Assembly: GCA_028564705.1 (NCBI GenBank)
Contig: JAPXFQ010002465.1
Location: forward strand, 248,001-312,000
Source of the DNA: Apricaphanius iberus
Taxonomy: Eukaryota > Chordata > Actinopteri > Cyprinodontiformes > Aphaniidae
DNA: 64,000 nucleotides
Reading direction: 5' to 3'
The position numbers were made by a program, and so were the translations under genes. Shown piece after piece: positions 1 to 64,000 of this stretch. The notes beneath the pieces are model-generated. The model had not been told where the DNA came from, did no database searches, and saw only the letters and a list, made by a program, of their open reading frames with translations. Within the stretch, counting starts at the first letter, position 1. Each line of letters opens with the position of its first letter.

Positions 1-780
1 AGTTGTCATGGTACCAAAATCTCAGCATTCGGTACCGTTGCCAGTGAAAATCCGCGGTTTCCCGTACCAATTTTGTTACCAAATCAAAGTTTGTTAAAAA
101 AAATTTAAAAAAAGCTCACAAAGTGATTAGTTTGAAGCCGATACATGTTTATGGCTGCAGCTTATAAAGCCCGTGGGTGGACCTTTCTCTGCCAACAAGC
201 AGCAGAATGTTCAAAAATTCCAGCGACCAAAGCCCCATGGAGACTGATGGCCTCAACCATAGACTTAACATGTAATCTTACCGTTCAGGCAGTTGACGTT
301 TTGGGCATTGTGAATGTACGAACACTTATTATATAAGCATTATCTGCATCACGGATGCTAAAGATTTACTACACAAATGCCATTTTATGTCTATCCGATT
401 AATTTTGACATTCACATTAAAATATAATATATAATTCATAACAGAAACTCTACATTTGAAATGAGTTTGAAACATACCTGCTTGAAATCTTTCATCAGAC
501 CCGGATGTCTGTGTTTGAGATATTTTTATTAAGATTAAGATTATCCGTGATGTTCACCTTGTCATCAGCTGCAAATCCAACATACTGTATTTCCACACAT
601 GGCTTTTTCCTCATTCTGTATCAACCAATGGATGTACCATATCAGCTGCCCCGCGGTCCATGAACCAGGTTTGAACAGGTCCTCATTATGACAGGTACCT
701 AAGAAAACTTGGTGCTGTGACGTTTACATTTTTTTTAGTACCGATTTGGTACCGAAGTACCAGGTCTTTTGACAACACTA
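1..780. mobile_element. Probable non-autonomous DNA transposon, left tip at or beyond the window edge
   Basis: The right end near 735-779 carries GGTACCGAAGTACC then CTTTTGACAACAC. Its reverse complement resembles the left edge, where TTGTCATGGTACC and TCGGTACCG occur at 3-40. Such GTGTTGTC ends with GGTACCG motifs fit hAT-type terminal repeats in fish genomes. There is no transposase. The interior is AT-rich and unrecognised. Confidence 0.45.
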
Positions 781-934
781 CGTACAACTGTAATGTAGCG
801 TGGTTTTTGGCCGATCAAAAACACGTTTTTACCAATCTTGGTGTAAACAAATTGGCAGTGCCATTGGAGACATTTAATAGACATCACCTTTTTCTAAAGC
901 CTAGTTTAAGAACTGTGTTTAAGCTGATTCTGAT

Positions 935-1110
935 TCTGATTTATGCTCCTCCGTTTTGACGGAGACGGATTGACGCAACGCCGTTATCCGTTGACGCAAG
1001 GGTTCTCCGTCACCTACGCCAGGAAGCACGGAGTAGAGCCCCATTTTTCAATTATCCGTCTCCATCAACGGAGAGGGTATGCATCTGATTGGTCGGTTTT
1101 GTAACAGCCA
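935..1110. mobile_element. Fragment of a DNA-transposon end
   Basis: A GC-rich patch with repeated CTCCGT/ACGGAG motifs in both orientations (for example TCCGTTTTGACGGAGACGGA), abruptly different from the AT-rich flank. It resembles terminal parts of fish PIF/Harbinger-like elements. No second end was found. Confidence 0.3.
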
Positions 1111-1197
1111 GAGATTGTTTCACCAGAATGGTGCTCTATACTCGCTGTAATCAGTAGTTAATGCAGCGTTTTGCCACTACATGCTTTATATTGAAAG

Positions 1198-1312
<115 letters not shown>

Positions 1313-2008
1313 AATCTGGTGTTTTGACGATTGTGAACACAAGGAGGTGTAGGAAAACAACAAAAAAGGCTGCAAGTTTAGCTTCCATGTATTTTTAGAG
1401 TATTCTATGAGCTGCACTTCTCGTAAAGAGCTTTACAGCTTAATCAAAACTTACTTTCTGTTGTCAATCGCTCCTTGAGGAAGTAATGCGTTCACAGGCC
1501 TAAAAAAAAACTGAAAGGACGCTTTGAAAGGAGTCAGAAATCCTTGAAAAGTCATGAAAAGTTAGCACCCCCTGCTATTCTGGTTGAACAACAATGAAAA
1601 TACAATGGAGTGGAGAGGAAAAAAATGGAGAACCATAAATCAAAAACGTCTCTGTCAATGCGTCTTCGTCTGAGTGCAAATTTGCTGTTGTAGAAGCATA
1701 AAACGGGCTTTATTCTACTTCACTTTCCTAACTGGACTATGGGCAGGACTTTTTACTGATAATGCCAGTGAAAAAATTGCTTATATTGTTTCTAAAGACA
1801 CATATATATGTTAGTATCTGGAAGCAAATCTGTTGCATTACAACAAGCTGCAAGGTAAGATCCCAGCTATTGTTTGTCCAGCATATCCTGCTGATGGATA
1901 TTTAAACTGAGATCTGGAAATTCTAAGCATAGGTCAACAGCCTAATTGGTTGCTGTTCTCCTCAAACAAACTTGTAATCACTTTCACTTTGTGGGGAAAC
2001 CCTATATC

Positions 2009-2026
2009 GGGGGGGGGGGGGGGGGG
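2009..2026 (+). repeat. G18 homopolymer
   Basis: An uninterrupted run of 18 G, the first of two long G runs on this strand. Its length is likely uncertain in the assembly. Confidence 0.95.
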
Positions 2027-3695
2027 TATCATTTCTGTTCTTAGGGAGTAGTGTGCAGTGTGTATTCTGATAACTTTCCCTGAGAACCAGGGTTATATTT
2101 TTCAACCTGTTGAGCACCAGTAGTTAATCTGCTGGATAAGATCACATTTGCTCCCCAAATGCATAACTGAGTCTTTGTTATTTTGTTATGATCCGGTTGC
2201 CGGTTCACTATTGTTCTTTCATTGGACTGATATATACTGACCACTACAGACCAGGTAGATACCAAATGATAAGTAGTTTTGAAGATACTATAAGCGTTTT
2301 CAAAAGACTTATATTTGTAGTGATTTATAGATATTTAGGTTTTGGGTATGAATAACTGGTTTTAGCATTTATTAATATGTTTAATAATTTTATGTCAAAA
2401 TTATTACATTTGGGGCAGCACCTGATATTCAGGAAAAAAATCTATAGCCATTTTTTTTAGTCTCAGTTATTATTTATGATGACCTCAGCCTCAATTAGGA
2501 AGTAATTTTTTTGACGTTCATTTAACAGTTTAAAGACCATGGCTTATATTGAAATATCTGGAATTCAAGCTAAATCAGTTTAAACGAATTGTGATTAATT
2601 TGAACCAGGGGTGTCCAAACATTTTGTTTACATGGGCAAGCATAGTCAAGTTTACATATTCAACAATCACTAAGTATGCAAAAATTAAATTAATTAAAGA
2701 AGTAAAAATTGTTGAAAAGGGATATGTTATTTGATACGTTCAACGAGCTATTCTGAAACCGGTGTCTAATTTGAATACCATTAATAACTATCTTTATAGG
2801 GATGGCTAGCTTGACGTCACAACACCATTTCTGTGTCCAACCCACCGCTGCTCCAAATGTAAACACAATGGCTGTACTCAAAGAACCGGTCATTTTTATT
2901 AGTGTAATTGTAATATAAAGAGTAGTTATAGCATAATGCATCACTTTGTGCAGTTGATCTTGTGCAGCCGTCCCTCCATCAATGCAGCTTTTCACGGAGC
3001 TGTGAGATGGAAATGCAGCAGCACTGCCACGCTGGGTAACACTGTTTAAATTTCTCACTTGCTGTACGTCCAATTGGAGGAGGAATTAGCTTCCGTTACC
3101 ATGACACACTTTCTGCTGGGGGTGAGTAGTCTTTGAAACTAATGTTGGTTTTGTATTGCAGGACAGAGTAAATACATTTTGTTGTGACCACAGCTTGGTT
3201 TTAATCTCCTAAATTATTACTTTAATTCTCGTAAATTAGACTACTTTATTTTCTTGAATCAGTTTAATTTCGTGAAATATGACTTTTTATAAATGACTAG
3301 CTACACAGCTAAATAGGTTATGCAGGGCTTAAGTCAGAAGGGTGGGGCTTGTTTCATCAGTCGATTGCAATTCAACTGATCGATCAGCAGGCTGTTGCAT
3401 CCTTGGAGAGAGTTTTCTCAAGAAACTTCTGTCCTTCCCTTGCCAGCGCAGGAAGAATAGTTTGGTGGTCGAGTTACCTCTGATGTGAGCCCAGCAGAGC
3501 CCATGGAATAAGAGGGCGAGTGTCCATGAAGCAGAGAGTTTCCTTACAACAAAACTTCTACTTTTCTTGTTGGAGCTAAAATGTGGATTAGTGCCCTCTA
3601 ATGGCAGTGTTTGCCATAACATCATGCTGGCATTATTACCCTAATATGCCGCCGGCATGGTGTGTCTTTTTCATTGTGCCTTGGCGGCCTGGCAA

Positions 3696-3735
3696 TGCAG
3701 GAATATTGCAGCATTCGTACTGCAATATTCCTGCA
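3696..3735. repeat. Perfect 16-bp inverted repeat, 8-nt loop
   Basis: TGCAGGAATATTGCAG at 3696-3711 is followed by the loop CATTCGTA and then its exact reverse complement at 3720-3735. No transposon ends flank it. Confidence 0.9.
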
Positions 3736-6700
3736 ACGCTGGACTTATGAATAAAGATCTCTTCTTGTTACAACAGAGGCGGATGTCATGTTATGATGAT
3801 GTATGGAATAAGTGCTGAGCTCGGGCCTCAACAATATTTAAAATGCAAGTAAATATTATGAAACACACCTGATTGTGCTTCATTGCAGCCACAGGCTGAT
3901 CACTTATAAATGGTCAAAAGGCTCACCCTACCGGCATTGTTTTTTGAAACAGGCTATAGTAAAGGTTTTCTTATCAGCACAATTTTGCACTCTTTCCTGC
4001 TTCACAGGGGTTAACTTGGAGAGAAAATGTTAACCTAATATTTAATATATCCAACTAGCCCGACAGGTGTCACAGTGAAAATAATGTCAGTATTATTAGT
4101 TTTACCTGCTAGTGGTTGTTATGGTATTCACTTCTAGACAAATGTATTCATCCCATAGGGAAATGAAATATTTTCATGACTAATATCATCCAAGCATCCT
4201 CTAAAAGTTGTCGTGGTTATGGATGGTGATGCTGTGGGTAGGAAGGATCTACAGTAGCATTCAGTCTTGCCACCAATCTGAAAAAGCCTATGACTGTAAG
4301 TCCTGACACGTTAACAGCTCAATTTCCAGGCAGCTTAGACAATATTCCACAATAACATGTCCTGGGTGATCCGTACAGTTGTTGGCAGCACCATCAGCCT
4401 CATTTGCTTTTGATGCTGATCTTTAAATTTCTGTCTGGCCTCATGGTTAAACAGCCAGGCAGAGAGACGTTAAAGTTGAGGATTTGATTCTTGCCCATTA
4501 CAATGGATGGAAGAGATGGTTTGTATTTTCTCCTTCTCCCTCCTCTTTATCCAAGAAGTCTACTATTCAACTCTTCCGGGATATGGTTTGAAATTTAAGA
4601 TCATGTGCCTTATTGGATGCAGATTTATCACTTAATATCACTTTCATCCAGTCCACAGTCCACCGTGTTGGTATCACTTAAAACCTGTTTTAGTTTTCGT
4701 TAATAGTTGGCATTTGGCTTTTCATGTTACAAATGCTATTCGCTGTATTACCTAACACTGCGTTCAAATTCCTGTTTTCCTGAAGTAATGTTTTTCATGT
4801 GGAGGTAATGTCGTGCTAGATATGCTTCTTAACAACTTTTTATCAACTTAAGAAAAAAAGTGATCAAAATCAATTTTCATCGCTCTTAGGTGTTGATATA
4901 AGGGAACCCCTGAGGGTTAAATTAGGCTGTTTAAAAACAGGTTAAATGGGGGAAATTTCACACATTTCTTATTTCTGACACCATAAAATGAAATCCTTAT
5001 GTATTAAAGAAGGTGTTTGCCTACACATGTAATGAGAATTATTAGAGCATTGTAAATATGTGCACTAAGGAGAAATCTGTAAACGGAAAGGAAATCCATT
5101 GATTTGCTAATTACCAAATCATTTCATCTGCCAATTCCAAATGTAGGCCTTCTAATCATGGTACCCAGCCTGTTTCCTGTTCACTTCTCAGGTAAGACTT
5201 TGAGCCCACAGTGGAGCTACTCTACAAGCCGTTATGGATGCTTGGAAGAATCTTAATTAAAAAAACAACAATAATAATAATTAATTGTGCATTCAGGTCT
5301 TAATTTTGGATGATAAAATATAAAAACATATAATGAAATCATAAATCTTATTTTTGGTCTAATTTAGTCAAATGCATGTAACTAGTTGTTTTGAGCTGTC
5401 ATTAAAGCACTTTCGTGAAAAAAGATTCCTTCCTCTTTGGATCATTTGCTGCAGTGGAAAAAAATCTTAGAATTGTACATTATAAAAAAACTATCTAAAT
5501 ATTTTAAATCCCTCTCTGTCACCAAATCTGCAGAAGAACAAGCACAAACTATTACATTTTCTCAGGCCTGGTAAAGAAATGGCTCTTGTCAGATCAGATT
5601 TGCATCCACATGTGACCGCATGTTCAGTGTGTATGTTCGTGAGTGTGTTTTCTGAGGTCTACGTATGAGAGCAGACCTGAATAAATGACAGATACAAATA
5701 AGATTTCTGATTTTTATACATGTGAGGACTTTAATATTTTTATTACTAAATGTTAATGAGAATGCTGTTACATATGTATGCAGGATGTTTTATGTATTTT
5801 TATTATAACACCAGCCTACCCAGGTAGTACGGATGGAAATAAGCACTTGAGCTATAACCTGGTACAATGCATCTCTCCCCTTGAGGTTAATGTTTATTGT
5901 AGACTGTCTGTGTTTTTTCTAAGTTAAATAAATCAAATCAAACAGTACTGACTGGGAAAACAGGCATGGGTCAGCAGTGCAGTGTGTGCAGTTTGAATAT
6001 TCACCAGCGCTGATGTAATCTGACTCTTGTGATGGATGATGGAGTTCCCATTATGAGCTTCTCATTTGAATAATGTCCAAATTTCTCTGTGATTTGGCAG
6101 TAGCTGTTAGGTGGTAATGTGCATTTTCTAAATGTGTCTCCTGTTAATAAAGGAAGCCTTTCTTCATTGATCAACTCATCTATGCAACCAGGTTTTACTT
6201 CCATAACTCTGTCACAATCCAGCAGCTGCTTTTCCATCATAGTGCACACATTTTGATTATACATGCTGCTACAAAGATGCAGAATGACCGATCCCAGTGA
6301 TTGCTGGAACACTTTAGTGTGCCTTGACCTTTTCTGTTGCTTTTAAGATTTGATCATTGTCTTCCAAATGTCCAAGAAGTATCCCTGCTGAGACTATTAA
6401 AGAGTCCACTCTGTCTGTATAAGCAGAACAAATGGATTGGTGAAAGAAAGCACTCTGATTCAAGGCTTACAAACAAAACCATCTTTCTATTTCATCCGGT
6501 TGTTCTCAGCCAGCTCGGCACCACAGGCCTCACTAAGGGTGACAGAGGACAGAATACCAGTGGAAGCTTTTCTCACAAAAGAAGGGAAGAGGCACGGGGG
6601 GATAGAGGGGGTGACTGTGGTGGTGGGGTCTCTCTTGATTAAGATTTATGTCCACATTTGTTCTTTGCCAGCAGCCACTGCCTGCTGTTGGAGGAGCTTG

Positions 6701-8304
6701 CTTATGCAACTCATTTCTTAGTTGTGATGATTGAAAGACCTTTCCTAAATGTGTTTTATGTCAAAGCATTTCCTTTCCTTTTGGGCCACATGTCTCACTC
6801 TCACTTTGAAAACTCTCCTAAGGATTAGAGCAGCAGGATGTGGTGGAAACAAATACTGTATTAAGCAGAAAAGAAAAGAAAAACTTATATTACTGTCTTT
6901 AAGTGAATAACTTTAATGTGCACTTCTCCAAACTTGCTAATGTGTAAATAAGTACTTTTCTGTATAAAATGTGTTTATTTTGTAAACTAGAAATAAAGAT
7001 ATAACATGCTGCTCAAAAATGCAATTTCTGCTGTCGAATGCATTAAATAAACACATCTATTGGTAATAATGTTCTGGCATTTAGAATGGGAAAGGGAAAA
7101 CTTGACATACTTGGTTAACATGGCACCGGATAGTTACTGTAAAGAAACAAATCTCGACCTTGTCCACAATCAGCAATGATGGGAAACCTCTGAACACAGG
7201 TGAAGGAAGGATGAAAGTCAACTATTACCTGGGTTATGCATGATGATCAAGCTTCATTGATGCACATAGAAACATATTTTTAAAATAAAAATAAAAGTTA
7301 CTGTTTTTCAGACTGTTTAAAAGGGTACCACAGCAGCATCTCGAACTCTCTGCCTGGCTTCCCAACCATGCAGCTAGAGAGATATAAAGAGGACCGGGAA
7401 AAGCACAAGAGGTTGATTAGCAGTGGTTACCAACAGCTGATAGTGTCATACAATTCAATTCACTTTGTTTTTTTGTTTTTTACAGCAAATGTTACTGTGG
7501 AATATTGTCTTTGCTGCCTGAATATTAAGCTGTTAGAATGTCATGACAGTCAAGAGTCAATCACACAGCAACAATCTTTAGTCAAAAGCCTCTTCAGATT
7601 GGTTGAAAGACAGGCTGGTGCCGCATTGCCTTTATGATCATTTATTGTAATTCTGGAGTATTGACACTTTTATGTCCAGCCAAGCCAAGTAATCTATAAA
7701 TTCAGCAGCAACAGTGTCACAACACCAAAAATCGTATACATGATGCACTTGAATTGAATTCAAAAATAATTTGTTAATCCCAGAGGAAAATTAAGCGTTT
7801 TTGTAGGTCATACTATTCAATTCTTCAAGGAGTTGTTGGATATGCTGATAGCCTGTAGTGGTCTATTACACCAAAAATGTCAAATTTAATGTCAGCACCA
7901 TTACTACAGAATTTACACCTTATATCAGTTATTTGTATCAATGGTAGAAGACCCGACAGCTTAGGAAAATTAACTTCCCATGTTGCCTTCCAAGGCATTT
8001 AACACTTTAGTATCAACAAATTGATCACCACTTAAGACAGCCTGCCACAGATGTTGTGGGACAAGACGTCCTTTACCATGTTTATTCTAAGTATTACTGC
8101 TACAGAGGCAGTGCTAACGTTACATACTGTTAAGCTATGTGAGAAGATCTTCACTTACCACGGCATGCAGTATGCTTGAACTAGTAGTGAAACTAAGACT
8201 TGTGAGCTGCTGACCCACAAAATATTGTGTAGAAAGTTTTAGCTAATCTAATCCAGCTAATCTATGATTTAATTGTATAAACTGAAATAATAAAACAGTT
8301 AAAT

Positions 8305-8376
8305 AAATAGTCAGCTCAAACAGCCATTATACCATTTTTAATCCATCAGTATAATGGCTGTTTGAGCTGACTATTT
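8305..8376. repeat. Perfect 27-bp inverted repeat, 18-nt loop
   Basis: The arm at 8305-8331 (starts AAATAGTCAGCTC) is exactly reverse-complemented at 8350-8376. The 18-base loop lies at 8332-8349. It sits about 28 bases before the left end of a Tc1 copy but is not part of its terminal repeat. Confidence 0.92.
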
Positions 8377-8404
8377 GTCAGTATATAATATAATATATAA
8401 TATA

Positions 8405-9890
8405 TACAGTGCTCAGCATAAATGAGTACACCCCCTTTAATAAGTACGAATTCAATCAGTAGCTCAATGGACAAAAGAAAAATGTCCAAACTTTTCACAA
8501 GGTTGAGTTTTATTGAACACTAATTTAACTCCATAACATGAAATTAAGGTTAATAATCTAATTTATATCACAAAATTTTCATTGTTACTCAAATTGGTTG
8601 AAGCAAAAATGAATTCACCCCGCAACAAACCTTATACATCTAGTATTTTGTATGAGCACCATGATTTTTGAGGACAGCACCAAGCCTTCTAGGCAATCTA
8701 TGCAACATCTATCTTTTCCCATTCTTCATGAATAACCTGTTTTAGAGCCTGGATGCTGGATGGAGAGGGATTCTCAACTTGTTGCTTCAGAACTCCCCAC
8801 AGGTGTTCGATTGGGTTCAGATCAAGAGACAAACTTGGCCGTTCAATCTCATTCACCGTGTTCTTCTTCAGAAATGCAACATTAGCTTTAGATGTATGTT
8901 TTGGATCATTGCCGTGTTGGAAAAGTGCGCGACGGCAAGTGCACGGAGTGATGGCAGCATCTTCTCCTTCAGTATAGAGCAGTACATTGTTGAGTTCATG
9001 ATACTATCAATGAAATACAGCTCCCCAACACCAGCAGCACTCATGCAGCCCCACATAAGGTAACTGCCACCACTATGTTTCAATGTAGGCACCATGCATT
9101 TTTCTTTAAAATCCTCAACTTTACAACGCCATACAGGTTTTAAACAATTTGTTCCAAAAACAGTGATCTTTGTTTCATCACTCCAGATTATAGAGTCCCA
9201 GTATTTTTCATCTTTTCAAGCATGGGCCCTAGCAAATTCTAGGCGTGCTTTTTTGTTCATGAGCTTTAGGAGAGGCTTCCTTCATGGGCGATACCCATGC
9301 ATGCCATTTCTCTGCAGTGTGCGCCGTATGGTGTTCCGGAAAGCAGTCACTCCGGTTTGGCTTTCTACTGCTTTAATTAACCGCAGTGAACTTGCATAGT
9401 GAATTTCTTCAACCCTTCTCATCAGAAGATACTCCTATTGAGATGTTAACTTCGGTGGACGGCCTGGACGTCTCTGTAAGACGGTTGCAATTCCTTCTTT
9501 CTTAAATTTTTGGATCACTTTTGCTACAGTATTTTTGACTGATATATAAAGCTTTGCTGATCTTCTTGTAGCCCTCACCTTTTTTGTGTAAAAAAATGGT
9601 TTCCTTTCTACGATTTTATGACTTTCTCTTTCATGGGGAGCCATTGCTGACAGCATGAAATAGAAAGGGCCTTTCTTTGTAAAGTAATGATCTTTTATTG
9701 TCACCTGTCTGCTGGACACCTCTTAAAGGACTCATTTGACTCACCTGTGGCGAAATGCCTGTTAATTAGAATTTTGTAGTCCTAAGTGTGGCTTTTCTCC
9801 TAAGACTATAATTGCCGTGTAATCATTTTTGCAACATGGGCTTGAATTAATTTGTTAGGAAAATTGATTTTTTTGTGAGTGCAAAAATTA
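8405..9890 (-). mobile_element. Tc1-like transposon copy, right end lost
   Basis: The left terminal repeat begins TACAGTGCTCAGCATAAA at 8405. A transposase remnant on the - strand fills roughly 8640-9720. The right terminal repeat is not recognisable; the sequence runs into an (AT)n tract at 9918, where the end was probably lost. Confidence 0.85.
8640..9720 (-). pseudogene. Tc1-like transposase remnant
   Basis: On the - strand, 9719-9435 encodes the N-terminal DNA-binding part, with a helix-turn-helix ending in the GRPPKL linker typical of Tc1 transposases. 9095-8868 encodes part of the catalytic domain (YLMWGCMSAAGVGELYFI). The frame is then lost through the segment where the second catalytic Asp should lie (QHDNDPKHTSK-like), and there are further stops. 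Tc1 transposases cut and paste DNA at TA sites. This copy cannot be active. Confidence 0.85.
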
Positions 9891-9915
9891 ACAAATCTTG
9901 TTTGTAATCAATTTC

Positions 9916-9917
<2 letters not shown>

Positions 9918-10009
<92 letters not shown>

Positions 10010-10041
10010 TTATTATATATATATATAAATATATATATATA
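9918..10041. repeat. (AT)n microsatellite
   Basis: About 120 bases of nearly pure AT, between the Tc1 copy and the next SINE. Confidence 0.97.

Positions 10042-64000
<53,959 letters not shown>

Noticed and set aside
6001..6312. 103-codon frame on the - strand
   Set aside because: No recognisable domain, splice context or repeats; composition fits chance in intron.

Overview
This window is vertebrate, most probably teleost fish, nuclear DNA. It is AT-rich and dominated by introns and microsatellites. It carries Tc1/mariner, hAT and PIF/Harbinger DNA-transposon remnants and tRNA-derived SINEs of kinds common in percomorph fish. The species cannot be fixed from the sequence.

Only one host gene is supported: an internal part of bcas3 (BCAS3 microtubule-associated cell migration factor, also called Rudhira), on the + strand. 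Eight coding exons lie at 10596-10703, 10790-10866, 16689-16765, 17434-17517, 21743-21913, 28403-28496, 51565-51698 and 63776-64000 (the last runs off the window). Joined, they give 970 bases, or 323 whole codons, with no in-frame stop. Every junction has AG/GT borders and matching phases. They encode part of the N-terminal beta-propeller region and the segment that follows it. The start codon, 5' exons, C-terminal exons, promoter and 3' end are all outside the window.

Layout: 1-10595 is intron with transposon debris, a Tc1 pseudogene and an inverted SINE pair just before the first exon. 10596-10866 holds two exons separated by an 86-base intron. 10867-28402 holds four exons and five introns or parts of introns, mostly unique sequence with a few repeats and one possible conserved non-coding block. 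28497-51564 is a 23 kb intron carrying hAT, PIF/Harbinger and Tc1 copies and a templated-insertion scar. 51699-63775 is a 12 kb intron with SINEs, a SINE split by a mosaic insertion, and one hAT inserted inside another. No RNA gene, CRISPR array or second protein-coding gene could be supported.

The best leads are structural. They are (1) a 135-bp filler made from a forward and an inverted copy of DNA 0.4-0.9 kb upstream, placed inside a dispersed repeat; (2) two nested transposon pairs whose order of insertion can be read from intact target-site duplications; (3) perfect short hairpins with no flanking family; and (4) an inverted SINE pair ending about 55 bases from a splice acceptor. I found no convincing new biological system; the window looks like ordinary intronic sequence of a large vertebrate gene.
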